Shown here: positions 33,741 through 45,800 of the stretch, piece by piece
How positions within the stretch are numbered: the stretch's first letter is position 1
Layout of the letters: every line of letters starts with the position of its first letter
Assembly: GCA_002946415.1 (NCBI GenBank)
Contig: NJPS01000079.1
Span: forward strand, 1,116,001 to 1,180,000
From: Rutstroemia sp. NJR-2017a BVV2
Taxonomy: Eukaryota > Ascomycota > Leotiomycetes > Helotiales > Rutstroemiaceae
Length of the DNA: 64,000 nucleotides
Direction: 5' to 3'
Program-made: the position numbers and the translations under genes
Notes under the pieces: model-generated
The model's input: the letters and a program-made list of their open reading frames with translations, nothing else
Database searches by the model: none
Told to the model about the DNA's origin: nothing

Positions 33741-35824
33741 ATGATGACTCGGGACCCTACGCTTGCTTCTAGCCCTATCGTCCACCCGTCCAGCGGGGTC
33801 TACCATGAGAAGATATCAAAAGAAGGCGCCAGAAATGATGTCGAGCTCGACTTCCTCGCGGCTTTAGCACGTCAAACGCCGGAGCAGCGGGATGGTGGCA
33901 GAGCTGCGTGGATAGAGTTCAATGCTTTAAGTTTTGGTTCTTTGTCTACTAGGAAATTCGAAGGGGAGCACGGAGTAGAAGAACTTGGTTTCCGATTGAG
34001 AAACTTTCTTGATCCATTGAAGAACGACGACTTGAAGAACGGCAAAGAATGTCGCGGCGTGATCATACTCGAAGACTTGGGCTCAAAATGGGTATCGCTC
34101 CTTTCAAGTATACTTGGTGTCCCACTTTCAGTCTTCGCATGCCACTGGGCTCTGCCAGAAGACCATACACTAGGCCGAGTGCGAGTTCCCTTGGGCCAAG
34201 ACGCGAGATATCACTTTATCTTGAACTACGTTCAGGACCACGCAATATGCATTCCGAGCAAAAACAAAGGTAGAGTTAAAGTGCTCACTGGGAAACATGA
34301 CCTCAACTGACTTGACTAGATTATACCTATCGCATCAATTGCCATGCCAATAGAACGATTGATTTCAACGTTCTAAGTGATACGGGGAAAGAGAAGAAAC
34401 AATGTAGTGAGCAGTTGATCAGCTATTGGGGATATGATATCGACAATGGCTCCACTGATTCCTGGATAGGTGAAGAATGCCCGACGCAGGTTACGAGAGC
34501 GACTGGGCTGACAGGAAACTAGCACTTATCCTGGTTGACCCACCATTAAATTACGGCGATCTTTTGCATTCAATGAGCATGTCCAAGAGGAACTCCCAAC
34601 CCGAGCAGGTGTATGTCTTTCCGAGCCAAGATAGACTTCCACCACTTCCATTACTTAGCTTGCCGCGACTTAACTCCAAACCTTCGCACAACTTACTCAC
34701 AGAACCTGGGAAAGATGTACATCCGTGGGGTCGGTGCATGTTTGACGACTTGATACTCGACCACGATGGCTTCAGTACGAGTAGTCCTTCAAGCTCCACG
34801 TATCAATGTCGACGATTGATATTGGCGCGAGTAACCGCTACCCTTCAAGAATTGTTTTCGGATGTTATTCATTCAGTAGCTTCGACGGTAGGCATAGATG
34901 AGATGTCGTCTTTCGATTTTGAAACTTTTGACAAAGCGGCATGGAACTCGGAATGGGAGGGGAAGAAGTTTACAAGACTTTGGGAACAACGAGAAAACCT
35001 AGAGCTACTAAGATACAAACTTCGACAGAACATCCGAACGATTAAGAAAATCGTTTCAGCACCACCACCACCTCCTCCCCCTACTCCTTCGATAGCCCTC
35101 GTAGGAAACAGTCTGATCGACAAACTGCCCCGTACACAACGGCTATTTTCAAAATTCTTGGAACAAGAGCAGCAGGACCTTGTCGAATGGGACGAATTGG
35201 AAAACATGGTGGAATACATCAATCAAGTGATTGTGAGAACTACGGAGAACTACCTTCAGACTGTCGCAGCCCGTGAGGCACAAGTATCCAATTTTCAAGC
35301 TAGAAGGTGAGGTTGAAATTTCCGATGACAACGCCCACAAACTGAACTGAGCTGACGTATCTATAAGTGTGAACCACTTAACACGGTGAGGGAGCCTCAG
35401 GGAGGATAGGAAATTAGAGAATCTGCAAGGCATAGCTAATTCATAACAGCATGGCTACCGTCTTTGTGCCCGTCAGTCTATGTGCAGCTATATTGTAAGT
35501 TTCATGCGTTCTCAAAGAATGATGTGGCTGATGGGTGTTTAGTTCGATGGGAGGGCAATTTGCTGCTGGGGATAAATTATTCTGGTAAGTTCAATCACAG
35601 CCGCTTTCATCAACCGGGTCACTTATTCTTCTAGGACCTTCTGGGCAGTCAGTATGCCAATTGCCCTGCTACTCATCTTTTTGATGTTTAGAAGAAGCCT
35701 TCTCAAATATCTGAAAAAGACCAAAACCAAATATAAGGATGCACGGGCACGCTACAGAAAAGGCAAACGTGTTGCTGGCAAAGACGATGATCTGGAAACC
35801 GGAAGAAGTACTGCGCGTTTCTAA
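33741..35824 (+). CDS. CorA-like membrane protein (divergent Mg2+ transporter family)
   Basis: Seven exons in exact phase (33741-34269, 34320-34469, 34523-35306, 35368-35385, 35450-35494, 35543-35584, 35635-35824) encode 585 aa. Exon 4 is only 18 nt. The start is the first of two adjacent ATGs. A long soluble N-terminal part (SWIALILVDPPLNYGD after splicing) leads to a helical stalk with a poly-Pro stretch (near residue 425). SVNHLTRMATVFVPVSLCAA then begins TM1, and FWTFWAVSMPIALLLIFLM is TM2, followed by a basic tail. The layout is that of fungal CorA-like proteins. The GMN ion-selectivity motif of true CorA is absent; the loop reads SMGGQFAAGDKLFW. Transport of Mg2+ is therefore not assured. 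It is divergent from the GTPase gene. Confidence 0.87.
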
Positions 35825-36621
35825 CTGAAGCGAAGTTATCAGAGAAAGATTAAGTAGCCCCTCGTTCCCGCAACCACTACGGGACGCTTGCGCCTACTAC
35901 TTTGCAGTTACAGTTAGGATCGCTTCTAATATTTTCTGGCGTCGCAATAAATGTTTAACAGAACGAGTTACTCACATAGAAAGTAGAGCAGAGCGTTCTA
36001 TCGGAAATGTCATAGATAAATATCGCATATGCACACATATATACACACACACGCGCGCGCGCGCGTTCCTCCAGGCCCGCCAGTAATCCAAAGCTATATG
36101 AGATATTGTAGCATATCCCCTTTAATGTTTATGCTCTGCATGATATGTTCCCGCTCAACTCCATTCCACGTCCGGGATGGCATTCCAATGTCCGAAGTCC
36201 CCTCGCTCGCGCCCCCTTTTTTCTCGTTACCCCATCCGTCATGCCAAGCACTGTTCACGCACACGTTCGCATATATACGTACTCTCCACTGGTCTATAGT
36301 ACTACATGCAAGTCCACAGCTTGCCACTACATACTGTGGTAGATGATTTCAGAATTTCAAAGTTGGACTTTGGTCATTAATGCTTCTTATACTTATAAGT
36401 AGCTATTTGTAGAGACCAGTTTTGGTTGAGACAATCTGAAAGCTACAAGAGCACGAAAGAGCCGCCGGTTATTATCATAACACTATGTTACACCTTTCAG
36501 ACGAGCCAGATTATAATAAGCAACTCCCAAATCATATGTAGGTAGTTGTGCAGTGCAAACCACGCCTCAGAAGTAGAGGTTAGGAGCTCCGAAATAGGAA
36601 ATACAACACTCGCCTATGTAC
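35825..36621. other. Intergenic between convergent genes
   Basis: No gene is supported. It contains a dinucleotide repeat at 36042-36065 and is otherwise ordinary AT-rich 3' flank. Confidence 0.55.
36042..36065. repeat. (AC)n(GC)n microsatellite
   Basis: Alternating purine-pyrimidine run: AC repeats to about 36052, then CG repeats to 36065. Such sequence can adopt Z-DNA and is length-variable. Confidence 0.9.
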
Positions 36622-37521
36622 TCAGTAGTAGACGACCTCCGGCGGGCGCAGATAGAAAGCATACCAGTTATCTGAATATCCACTCATCATTACATAAAAG
36701 CCAGAACTGACCATGTGCGCTGCGATCTTCAGCCAACCAACATCCTCCTCGCAACACCCATCAAGCGGTTCGTGTATTTCGTCCTCGTCCTCTGGTCCAG
36801 TTACGATACCATGTCCAGAGCACCACTCGTTCATAGGTTTCCAATCCGCATACACGAAGTTCACATGGCCCTCCAATAGCCTACTGTTTGGTTCTGGGAC
36901 CTCATCTACCACACTTCTCAATGCTTCTTCATCCACGTGGATAAAAAACGTGTATCGCAAAATCCCCAGACTTCCATCCGGATCATCTTTTGCGCGCGGT
37001 TGCTCAACTGGAAAAGCCTCTGCTGCCCATACTCTGAAGCGCGATCGAAGTTGATGAGGCGTAACCCCATCCAATGAGTTACGGTCTTCGACAAAAGTCC
37101 ACTCGAGACTCTCAGCTACCTCAGGTGTATCCGAATCCGCAATAAACCGGCACGAAGATTGGTGAATCAGTTGTTTGAAGCGATTCCAAGCCTCGTCGTT
37201 GTCGTAGGTGTAGCGATAGATAACCCAGCCCCATTTAGAGTGCTTATATTGTTTTAAGGAGGCTTGAATTACGCTTTCGGGGGACGGGAAGGATATGGTA
37301 TTGGAAGGCGGGGTGGTTGAGTAGTAGATTGATGAGGCTGCGCATCGTTTGCGGTTGGGTAAGAAGGCGAACAATAGCGGAGAGGGAAGGGAGCGCGCGT
37401 TAATGCATTGGCGGGGGGGGGACTTCGCCGGAGTAGGGAATACATTGAATGGATGATTCGAAACGCAGACTTCGGTGTTGTCGCTTGGATGGATGTATAG
37501 AAGATCAAGAGAGAAGTTCAA
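36622..37521 (-). CDS. Conserved protein of unknown function
   Basis: A long minus-strand frame of about 300 residues has protein-like composition. Blocks include KWGWVIYRYTYDNDEAWNRF, LRYTFFIHVDEEALRSVV, GHVNFVYADWKP and a C-terminal WLKIAAHMVSSGFYVMM. I recall similar uncharacterised proteins in many fungi but cannot assign a function. The start is unclear. The frame has no ATG before about residue 230, and its 5' end is preceded by a good acceptor (TTTACAG near 37530). The nearest ATG (37445) is in another frame, which meets this one at a run of nine G (37413-37421). Either there is an upstream exon or the G run holds an indel. Trp/Tyr richness and conserved blocks make coding status likely. 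Confidence 0.65.
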   Translation of the reverse strand: MNFSLDLLYIHPSDNTEVCVSNHPFNVFPTPAKSPPRQCINARSLPSPLLFAFLPNRKRCAASSIYYSTTPPSNTISFPSPESVIQASLKQYKHSKWGWVIYRYTYDNDEAWNRFKQLIHQSSCRFIADSDTPEVAESLEWTFVEDRNSLDGVTPHQLRSRFRVWAAEAFPVEQPRAKDDPDGSLGILRYTFFIHVDEEALRSVVDEVPEPNSRLLEGHVNFVYADWKPMNEWCSGHGIVTGPEDEDEIHEPLDGCCEEDVGWLKIAAHMVSSGFYVMMSGYSDNWYAFYLRPPEVVYY

Positions 37522-38439
37522 ATATTTGTTTCCTGTAAATGTTAACTTTACTAGACTCTTTCATGGTTTAACCAAAATGTTCACTTTAAGCAAAGTAACT
37601 ATTTAAATGAATCTCTGCTGCTGAGGATATTCCACCCCTCTTTTTATCTGCCCGCACTGCCTTCTTTCACTGCACACATGTTGAAGTTAGTTCAAGCATA
37701 GACAACGTAGCATAGAGAGATAGGTGTTTCAACACTGAACTATTCAATTTTCACTACTCGTTATTTCAAATCATCTGAAAATCATTTCCATTCTTCAACA
37801 GCTCATATGCAACCCCAACCAGGCGCGTCACGACAAAGCCCAAGTACCCATCTACTATCATCCTACTTCCTCCACTTCGCTCTAGAATCGCGAGGTTTCA
37901 GTTAGTTCCATCAATCCGACTTGATTCGATCCAATCCAAGATATACATCCTACCCCTCGCCCACAACTCCCTCTTATCCTTCATACTTCATGTATGTGCA
38001 AAATACGTCTCCCCTTACTATCACAAAAAGCAACCGCCAAATCATTTTCCCCTAATTTTCATTTCCATTCCCCCAGTCCCGTCCCATCAACACAGCATCC
38101 CATAAATCATTCAACATTGTATGTGCTCATTTCATGCGCCCAAGCTCCAAAAAACGCCTGCTCCCAACCTGATATGCCTTCGCTTCCTGCGCCACCATGC
38201 TTTGTTTTGGGTTGCCCCATTGTTTTTTTGCTGAAAACTGCTGCGTCCCATACGGTCCAGATTTGTTGAAGAATAGCTTAATGCAGTGGCTGAGTTTGGT
38301 ATCTTCACAAACTGCAGTTTTAGAGGCGAATTGCATCAATCGTAATTGTGTCGATGCCATAATCCTGCATCTTGGCTCCTCCACCATTTCTCCCTTAGTT
38401 CTTACTTCTCGTGTTAAATCCTTCAACCATCACCTGGAA
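37522..38439. other. Intergenic, no gene seen
   Basis: Upstream of the unknown gene and downstream of the sugar regulator. The segment 37990-38440 is C/T-rich with short frames on both strands. It probably represents the 3' UTR of the gene ending at 38440. Confidence 0.5.
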
Positions 38440-40475
38440 TCACCTGAACCCCATATCTCCAATGCCATGTCCCATCTCCTCCCCTCCACTCCCCGCCCTC
38501 GCAAAATGATGGAAGTCCGGCACACTCCTTGGTATGCCATAACTACTTCCACTTCCCTGTCTTATCGGCGGTCTTCTTACAGTTCCCACCATTCCATGAT
38601 TTGCATCAAATTCTCGTTTAAAATCCAGTCCGTGATTTAGATCCGAGAATCCTCCGTAATCCGAAAATCCCGGGAACTCCATACCGGACCCCATAATTGG
38701 TGGCGAAGTGTAGGGCGTCGTTTCCGCACTATCGATGGCACTAGGGCTGCTCAGTCCTTCGACGCGTTTGTCAAAGGGAGCGAGTGCTTGATTTTCCATC
38801 TTGAAATCTGTGGGTCCGCTGGTGGCGATGTTGTTGTTGTAGCTGGGTGGCACACTCAATCCGGTATTACCAAAACCATCGAAAATATCGACTTCAGCAC
38901 ACATGGGCGGGTGTTCAGGCACAGTCTGTAACATTGGGTTGGCAAGGCTAGGGAGGACATCATGGACTTTGTTGAGCAGAAGTGGAAGGAACCTATGATC
39001 GCCATTTCGAAGAATCGAGAAAAGTGTCATGAACTGATGAAGGTAATCACGAGGACCCGTGGTGAATGGATCACTTTTCGGGGGGAGGAGGGAAAGTACG
39101 TCGGTCAATGAGCAGGCGACATCGAAGAGCTTTTCAATCTGGAAAATATTAGCAAGAAGATATTTGTGATTTAGGTAGAGCGACTCACCAATCCCACACC
39201 ATGGACTTCCATACTCTGTTGAGAGAATTGAGATGTCATTTGAACCAAGTCTCTTGCAACGTCAACAGGGTACTGGAATGTCATGCTTGGATCATTGGCG
39301 CTGGAGCTCAAACATCCATTCTGAATGCTCAACTGCCAAACCATTGTTCGTAGCCATTGTTGACTGGTTCTCAAATCCGCTGTTTGATTATCTGTCGAGT
39401 TGAGATATAGTGGAAGCGCATCGGTAAGTTGTTTTTGCAGGGAGGAAAGGTAGGCGGGGTTGCAGTCTGTTCTAGTCTTGTTCCAGAGCGCTACGAATTG
39501 ATCGTCAAATGGTCGGTAGACATTAACAAGATGGATGAATCCGTGGAGGTGGTGAGCTTGAGTATCGCTGGGGTCATCGTTCTGTGAGGGCAGATTAATT
39601 GTTGCTTGTAGGGAAAGAGGACGGTGTCGTTGCAACGCATATGATCTAGGGATTGATTAGAATATTTAAATGAAATTATACTACCAGGAAACTCACCTCT
39701 CGGTTACGAACAACAACCAGTAAAGCCTTCGTCTCCTTGATGATTCTACAACATCAAGCTGATGGTAGGTTTCTTCCTTTTGCATGTTCAGGATGTGTGC
39801 CAGAGTTGTCGCTTCTCGTAGATGGAACCAAGCCTTGTTATGTGAATCCAGTCCGTAGTAACATCCGAACAGGAAGAAGCTGGTGACCAAACTATTTTGC
39901 GTAGGAGTTTCTAGATAATCATAACTCTTCCTGACTCTCAGTGTTTCATCCAAGAGCAGCTGCCCAGAAACAATATTCGCGCCCGGCATACTATCCAAGC
40001 CAAGAGGATCACCAGGTATCCCCATTCCAGGTTGAATCATCATGAATGCACACATCGCTGTCAATAGACAATACACATCGGCATTCTGATCCGCATACAT
40101 CGATTGCTGTTCTAGCTTCCCTCTGTGTAATATCGGCATCGTTGGGTACATATTCGCGAAGAAGAATTCGGTACATTCCTTGATCATGTCGGTCGTCAAT
40201 AGGCCCGGTGTAGGTGTGAGGGTAGGACTGCATGGTGGACTTTGAACGCCGTTGAGACGATTCGCGACCTTCGAAGAGAGTGTTGTCTGTCGTTGTGTTT
40301 CCCGGAGTTCGCTGATGACCTTCGCTCTCGAGCCTTTTGGACCCTTCTTCTGTGGAATAGCATGATATGTACAGCACAATTGTGCAGAAGAACAATTGCG
40401 ACATGGATTTATTCCGTCGCACTTAACTTTTCGACGATGACATGCATCGCATGCTCTTTTGACCGAGGTCGTCAT
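38440..40475 (-). CDS. Zn(II)2Cys6 sugar-responsive regulator, COL-26/BglR-like
   Basis: Three exons in exact phase (40475-39697, 39645-39189, 39138-38440) encode 644 aa. The zinc cluster lies at residues 9-34 (RACDACHRRKVKCDGINPC, NCSSAQLCC). It is followed by the linker IPQKKGPKGSRAKVISELR, which I associate with COL-26 of Neurospora and BglR of Trichoderma, regulators of starch/maltose and glucose metabolism related to AmyR. A fungal-specific regulatory domain follows (FFFANMYPTMPILHR, DYLETPTQNSLVTSFFLFGC, RRRRLYWLLFVTERSYALQR). The C-terminal ~150 residues are Gly/Ser/Pro-rich and probably disordered. The orthology claim rests on remembered motifs; the domain assignment is secure. A 7-kb gene-poor region lies upstream and may hold an extended promoter. 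Confidence 0.92.
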
Positions 40476-40799
40476 GATGGGCGGCTATTTTGGTACTCGA
40501 TGATCGTTCTGTGCTTTGACAGAACAAGAACGATCAACAAGAGGTTCGATTGAAGAAGATGCCGATAAGGTAGGACAGGATGATAACCCGGGTCAAGGCA
40601 ATTGATTTATATCGGTCCTTGTCGTTGCGTAGCGTTGCTTTGCTTCACGATGTCTTCCCTCGTGTCCCAAAGACAAATTACCAAAAATATTCCGGAAGGT
40701 CGATAATCTTCTTTCTCATACAATGATTGACGGTCGTGGCCTCTCTACTAACAGAATATGGGGTTCTGGTGAGGTCTGTGAGGTCGTCTGTGTGGAGAT

Positions 40800-40900
40800 G
40801 GTTTGTGTGTGTATTGTGTATGTATAGGTGCGTGTGGATATGCGTGTGCGTGTGCGTGTGCGTGTGCGTGTGTACAGGCGTGTGTACAGGCGTGCGTACA
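40800..40900. repeat. TG-rich simple repeat
   Basis: An imperfect (TG/GC)n tract including five GTGTGC units, followed by three partial copies of GTGTACAGGC. It lies about 330-420 bp upstream of the sugar regulator ATG, in its promoter or leader. Confidence 0.85.
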
Positions 40901-41765
40901 GGATAGATAGTAGAGATAGACAGAGTAAGTAGTCTGGTACGGGATGATGGTGAATGCTAAACGATAGAGAGAGCGAGATTTGGGAATCTGGAGTACTTAT
41001 TCGGACCGTATATTTCTGTATGGCGGAGACGGCACATTCATTTCATGGAGAAGAAGAGATGCGAGATGCGAGATGCGGGGGGGATTGGTGGTTGAAAAGA
41101 ATTGAAGGATTTTGCGGATTTGCGTATGAGAAGGTAAAATGATAGGTGCGCCCTGATTGGTCGAGGGGAACGAAAGTAATAATGAGGCTGGCAGGGATCG
41201 AAAGACTCGTAGAGTAATTAAATGGCCCTTTCCTCTTTTCCCTGTTTGCCTCTTTGGGTTAGACGCGCCCGGCTTTTGCGAGGTGGAAGTGGAAGTGGAA
41301 GTGGTGAGAGGGAAAGAGAATGTCGATGTTTCAATGCCAAGATCGGAAATTTCAGTGTCGTGCGATGTTTTGATCGACTTTGAACATGGACGATGTCTGA
41401 GAGGTGAGAAGAGGAAGATCCCTCACGGCGGGACTGCTCTCGAAGTAGGTAAGTAGGTAGCTACCTAGGTACCTACTGTCGACGGCGACGTGTGGTGGGC
41501 GGTGGGTGCTGGATGAACGGATGGGTGGGTTAATGCGTGGTGGCCTGGGTTAGTGGGTAGGTGGGAAGTGGGAAGTGAGAGCAGTGCAGGGGCGTCTCTC
41601 CACTGAAGTTCAACTCGAGCCGTGTCGTGTTGTGTCGTGTCTTGTAGTGTCGTATAAGAAAAGAGGTCCGTCCTGGGGGTTTGGTATGGGTACGGGTGTA
41701 CGGAGTGTCCTGGAGTCGGAGCTGGAGGCAGAGTATGCACTTTCGTATTTGATGTTGTATGGTAT

Positions 41766-41790
41766 TATATGCTATGCTATGCTATGCTAT
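41766..41790. repeat. TGCTA pentanucleotide repeat
   Basis: About four tandem copies of TGCTA with an adjoining partial unit. A short microsatellite. Confidence 0.8.
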
Positions 41791-42346
41791 GAACGAGAGA
41801 TCTAATTCTATCGTTCAACTCACCCAGCTACTGCTCGTACACACTATTCAGCTGTTCCAAGACCAATTGGCGAAGAACAATAATACGCTCTTCGGGGCTT
41901 TTCCTGGGAATGGTAGAGTAGAGTACTCCGTAAGATGGCTTGAACTTCCTCGTTCCCTGATTCGTTTGGCCAGCTCAGGACACAGAACAGGGCTAGGATT
42001 CTTTGACTGCTAGGCTGACTGTTGGCTGCTAGCTGCTAGCTGTGAGCGAATCTGGGTACGTATTCGCAAGTAGCGTAACATGTAACAAATGGGCGGCGGT
42101 GATATTTTGGTTCTGATTAGGACAGGAGGGGAGGAAGTGGAAGTGTAAGTGGAAGTATATCTGACTTAGGATCCCACAAGGACAGCACAAGTTTTTCGCC
42201 TTCTTCGACTTCTCTTTCTGCACGCACTGGCTGACCTACATCTAACCTCCTTCATACGCAGACACATAAGCGACATGTTGCCTCTCCCATTCACTACAGT
42301 GTCGAGAGTATATCTCCAGCACTGGGACTCCTGAGCTCGTGTACTC

Positions 42347-42619
42347 CACCAGGGGGTGCAGTAATTGAGTGACCACCTGCAATTCAGTCGAAATTATCAA
42401 AAAGTGGTTTAAAATCGATATTATTTAGCAACGAATTGTAGAATCGCTGGCTCTTTCCGGTCGTATATTCGCAGGGTATTACTTTACTAGTAGATATAAT
42501 CTTATATCTTGTAAGCCTAGTATTGACCATATTTAATGTGGTTGATTAAAGAGTGTTGGTAGTTAGAAATGAGGGCATTCGCTTACAATTTGGTCACTCA
42601 GTTAGTACACCCCCTGGTG
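42347..42619. mobile_element. Non-autonomous TIR element (MITE), 273 bp
   Basis: The ends are inverted repeats of 29 bp: 42347-42375 (starts CACCAGGGGGTG, ends GAGTGACCA) and the reverse complement at 42591-42619. They agree at 26 of 29 positions. The element is flanked on both sides by CTC (42344-42346 and 42620-42622), consistent with a 3-bp target duplication. The interior is AT-rich with no coding capacity. The superfamily is uncertain; a 3-bp duplication with CAC ends would fit a CACTA-like or Harbinger-like source. It lies upstream of the sugar regulator in the gene-poor region. Confidence 0.85.
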
Positions 42620-42782
42620 CTCTAGCCCAGGACGTTAGCTGAGTAGCATCGATACAGCAATGAGCGCCACAAGACTGTCAGCCAACCATATCACGCAAAC
42701 TGGTTTGTTCAACCATTCGACTTCGACTTCTACTATAAAGGAAAGGAAAAGGGGTGGAAAGGAACGAAGCTGGCGATGGCTG

Positions 42783-42806
42783 ACCGTTCACCGTTCACCG
42801 TTCACC
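42783..42806. repeat. CGTTCAC heptanucleotide repeat (3 copies)
   Basis: Three tandem copies of the 7-mer CGTTCAC followed by a partial unit. A minisatellite-like tract in noncoding sequence. Confidence 0.8.
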
Positions 42807-45800
42807 GCATAAGAAGTCGATGCTCTCTCTTCGATGACTTTCCTTTGCCGCGGTCGATTTCGATTTCCATCTGTCAAACGATCAAGTAATCTGATCCTCC
42901 ACATTAACCCGTTCCAAACTCAACCCACTTAACCCATGCCTCCATACAGTAAGCCAACCGTACACTAAGTCTCATTCGTCTAGTGCCCCGATCTCTCCAT
43001 GTGTCCACGTCGGCCAATCAATAATCATGCGAGGATGGCACTTCCGAATCTGAGGCAGCTAATTTCTCCAAGTTTTAACCTTTTAGAGTCATTTGAGACG
43101 ATGTAGCCGATTTGATTAGTTTAAGGGCATGCGAAAGTACAAAGTGTGCACATTTTCATATTTTTCATTTGAGCTGTCAATGCTAATGCCCCATGATTTC
43201 AGCCAAGGGTTCCAAGAATTCTTCGTGCCTTCCATTACATGTTACTATTGTAAACTTAAAACCATATGGGACTGAGGCCACACACAGACGTCGTACGCTT
43301 CGCTTCGCACACCTCTTTTGAGCTTGGTGCTGAGGCAGTTACTCTGCATAGACCATTTTCTGGTTCGCTCGCTGGAACATGCCTGCTTGCTTGCCAGCTT
43401 GCTTGTTTGCTCTGTGCTTGGCGGGTGCTGAGTGCGAGGTGTTTTGTTTGCCTGACATGCCTATGCCTGGCTTGCCTTACTTTGCTTTGCTTCGTTGCGG
43501 CTGGTTGGCTGGCTGGCTGGCTGGCTGACTGCCCGTCTGTGCTCAGTTGCTATCACCGCCTTACCATCGGACTTTGACTCGACTTTCTCTTCTTGGGGTG
43601 AGCTCCGAGTATTTGTCTTACATCGCGATCCTTCAAAGACTAGAACTGGGAACTGAAACCATCTCGGGGCTGAAAGAATGATGAACTGCCGTTGTGATTT
43701 TCATTGCGATTTTAGCAGAAACAGAAAGAAAGCCTGACCCACTGACGTACTTTTTGAACTTGGCACTGTTCCGGTCTCTGTAAACTTACATGTCCTGTGC
43801 CCATCGACTGATATATACTGCCGCTACCAGCAACAACTGCAATGTATGACTTCTGTGCACCTCTGCTACATTATTCAAAGTGTGGAAATTCTCGGATCCT
43901 CCAGTCCTCGGATGCAGTGTGCCTTTCGATCAGTCCAAGCATGTTCGATGCATAAAAGAAGGAAGAATCCCGGTCAGCTGTCATCATCACTACAGGAGCC
44001 TCGACCTTACACGAATCAGGCACCATTTACCATTTCCTGTTTGCTACAAACTATTCAGGTAGAGGAATATTGAGTAATGAGCCAGTATTAAATACTACCC
44101 TTAGCAAAACGATCGGCTTTTCCTTATAATTCGATCACATACTTTACAGAATTCTCTTTCGTGCAGTTTCGCATTCATCACAAAACACAACCAGCTCGAG
44201 GTCATGCTTCGTCGCTGCTAGTTGTTGTACTGTTGTACTGAACTTCAATTGAAATCCTATTCTTTGTAGAATTACAGAGACGGTTCACAAGAACAAGGAC
44301 AAGGCTTCAATATTTTGGACTTGAACCAAGAGCAACATAACTCGTCATGTGATTTATCAATGATCCAAGGCTAACGACCCATTTGTTCATCCGAATCTGG
44401 TACATGACCCGAGGGAGAGGAAAAGAAGGACCGATATATGCGCATCCCACAACACATGCTCCAGAAACATTGCGGAGAAGAACTTCGATAATGCGGAGAA
44501 AACTTGCTAGCATACGGTTGGTACTGGAATTTCCATTGTGTCTGCATCTACCCTCCACTACACGAGACTACACTACACGAGACTCGCAAAGTGGCTTTGC
44601 GTTTGCGTTTGTATCTATCCAGCCTGCTTCTCTAAAGATGGGGGAAGTCGGGTCCTCTAATGAGGTGGTGCAAATCTCACTCTCACGTGTATAACTTCAA
44701 CCAAACTTCTAGTGCTTCTGAATAATGGCACATGAGATCGTGCATATGGAAAGTCTCTTTCTCCTTCTCTGTCCAATGCTTGGGACCTGGTCTACCAACA
44801 TTCACTTTCTCTAGTCATGAGATTGTTCCTGGATTTGCCAGCGAAGCCGTCTCCAGACCACCAAATTGATACATCATTCTTTTCCTTCCTATCACGAGAT
44901 CCCATCATAGGCTATTCCACGACCTCCAAAATTGATCGACACAATTGATTATTGAGATGAAGGATGAAGTCGTTCTAACCATTATCTCAACATGTGCTCC
45001 GCAATAACCCCGAATTATTTTACGCCTCTTCTGCGCATAGACTACTTCGAAAAACTTCATCGTCTACACAAACCGCATTACCCCACCAATCTGTATCACA
45101 TCTCCGCGTCCATTCTCCACAAAGTTCGGTAATCATTGAAGCTTGTCACCATCTTCGGAAGTCATCCGAAGTCTATATCCTTCCTATTCGTTGAACGTCA
45201 TTCACTTCAGCTGTCCCCGGCACAATCATCTTCCCCAGAGAGCTTTCCGTCCCCACAAATGCACCCCGGATGCTTGAGATAGACGTTCAAGAAGGGCCGA
45301 AACGGAGGATACTAGGGCTCTGATGTACCTGATCATCATTTAAGCATGATTCCGCCAACCAAGAAGCCTAGAAGGTGTCAATCTACATGGGGGTGCTTAG
45401 CGTGTTCTTCATTACCGCACTTTGAACTGTCAAATTCGCATCTCTAAGTTTCAGTGTAAAACATAACCCGATGCAACTTTCGGGGACTTCTATGTAACTA
45501 GAGGTTGGACTGCACTCAGAGCCTTTAGGCTTGAGTAATTTGTCTAACATTGGGTTGAAGTCTAGATTGCCCTTAGCGGTGGTGGTGGTGACAGTTCATC
45601 TCAACTGCGTCTTTCTTGCAATTCTATGTGGGACCAACCTTTCCAACGTTATTATCCGGGCGGCTAGTTCGCAAGCTCAATAAGACGAGCGGGAATCTGA
45701 TCGGTGCGTGAATACAGGTCGGATGCATGAAGCGGTATACTGAGCTTCTTTGGATTAGCTATGAAGGGACGAGAGAGCCACATCATCAAGCTGCATAGTA

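Noticed and set aside
34477..35310. Independent start at the ATG at 34477 for the middle exon of the CorA-like gene
   Set aside because: The ATG falls in a 53-nt intron; splicing to 34523 joins SWI to ALILVDPP in frame, which matches the family.
36029..36346. Plus-strand frames around the AC/GC microsatellite
   Set aside because: The apparent protein starts with translated dinucleotide repeat and has no other support.
42344..42622. TA target duplication for the MITE (Tc1/mariner type)
   Set aside because: TA occurs near both ends, but the three bases between TA and the repeats do not match as inverted repeats; CTC next to the repeats is the cleaner duplication.
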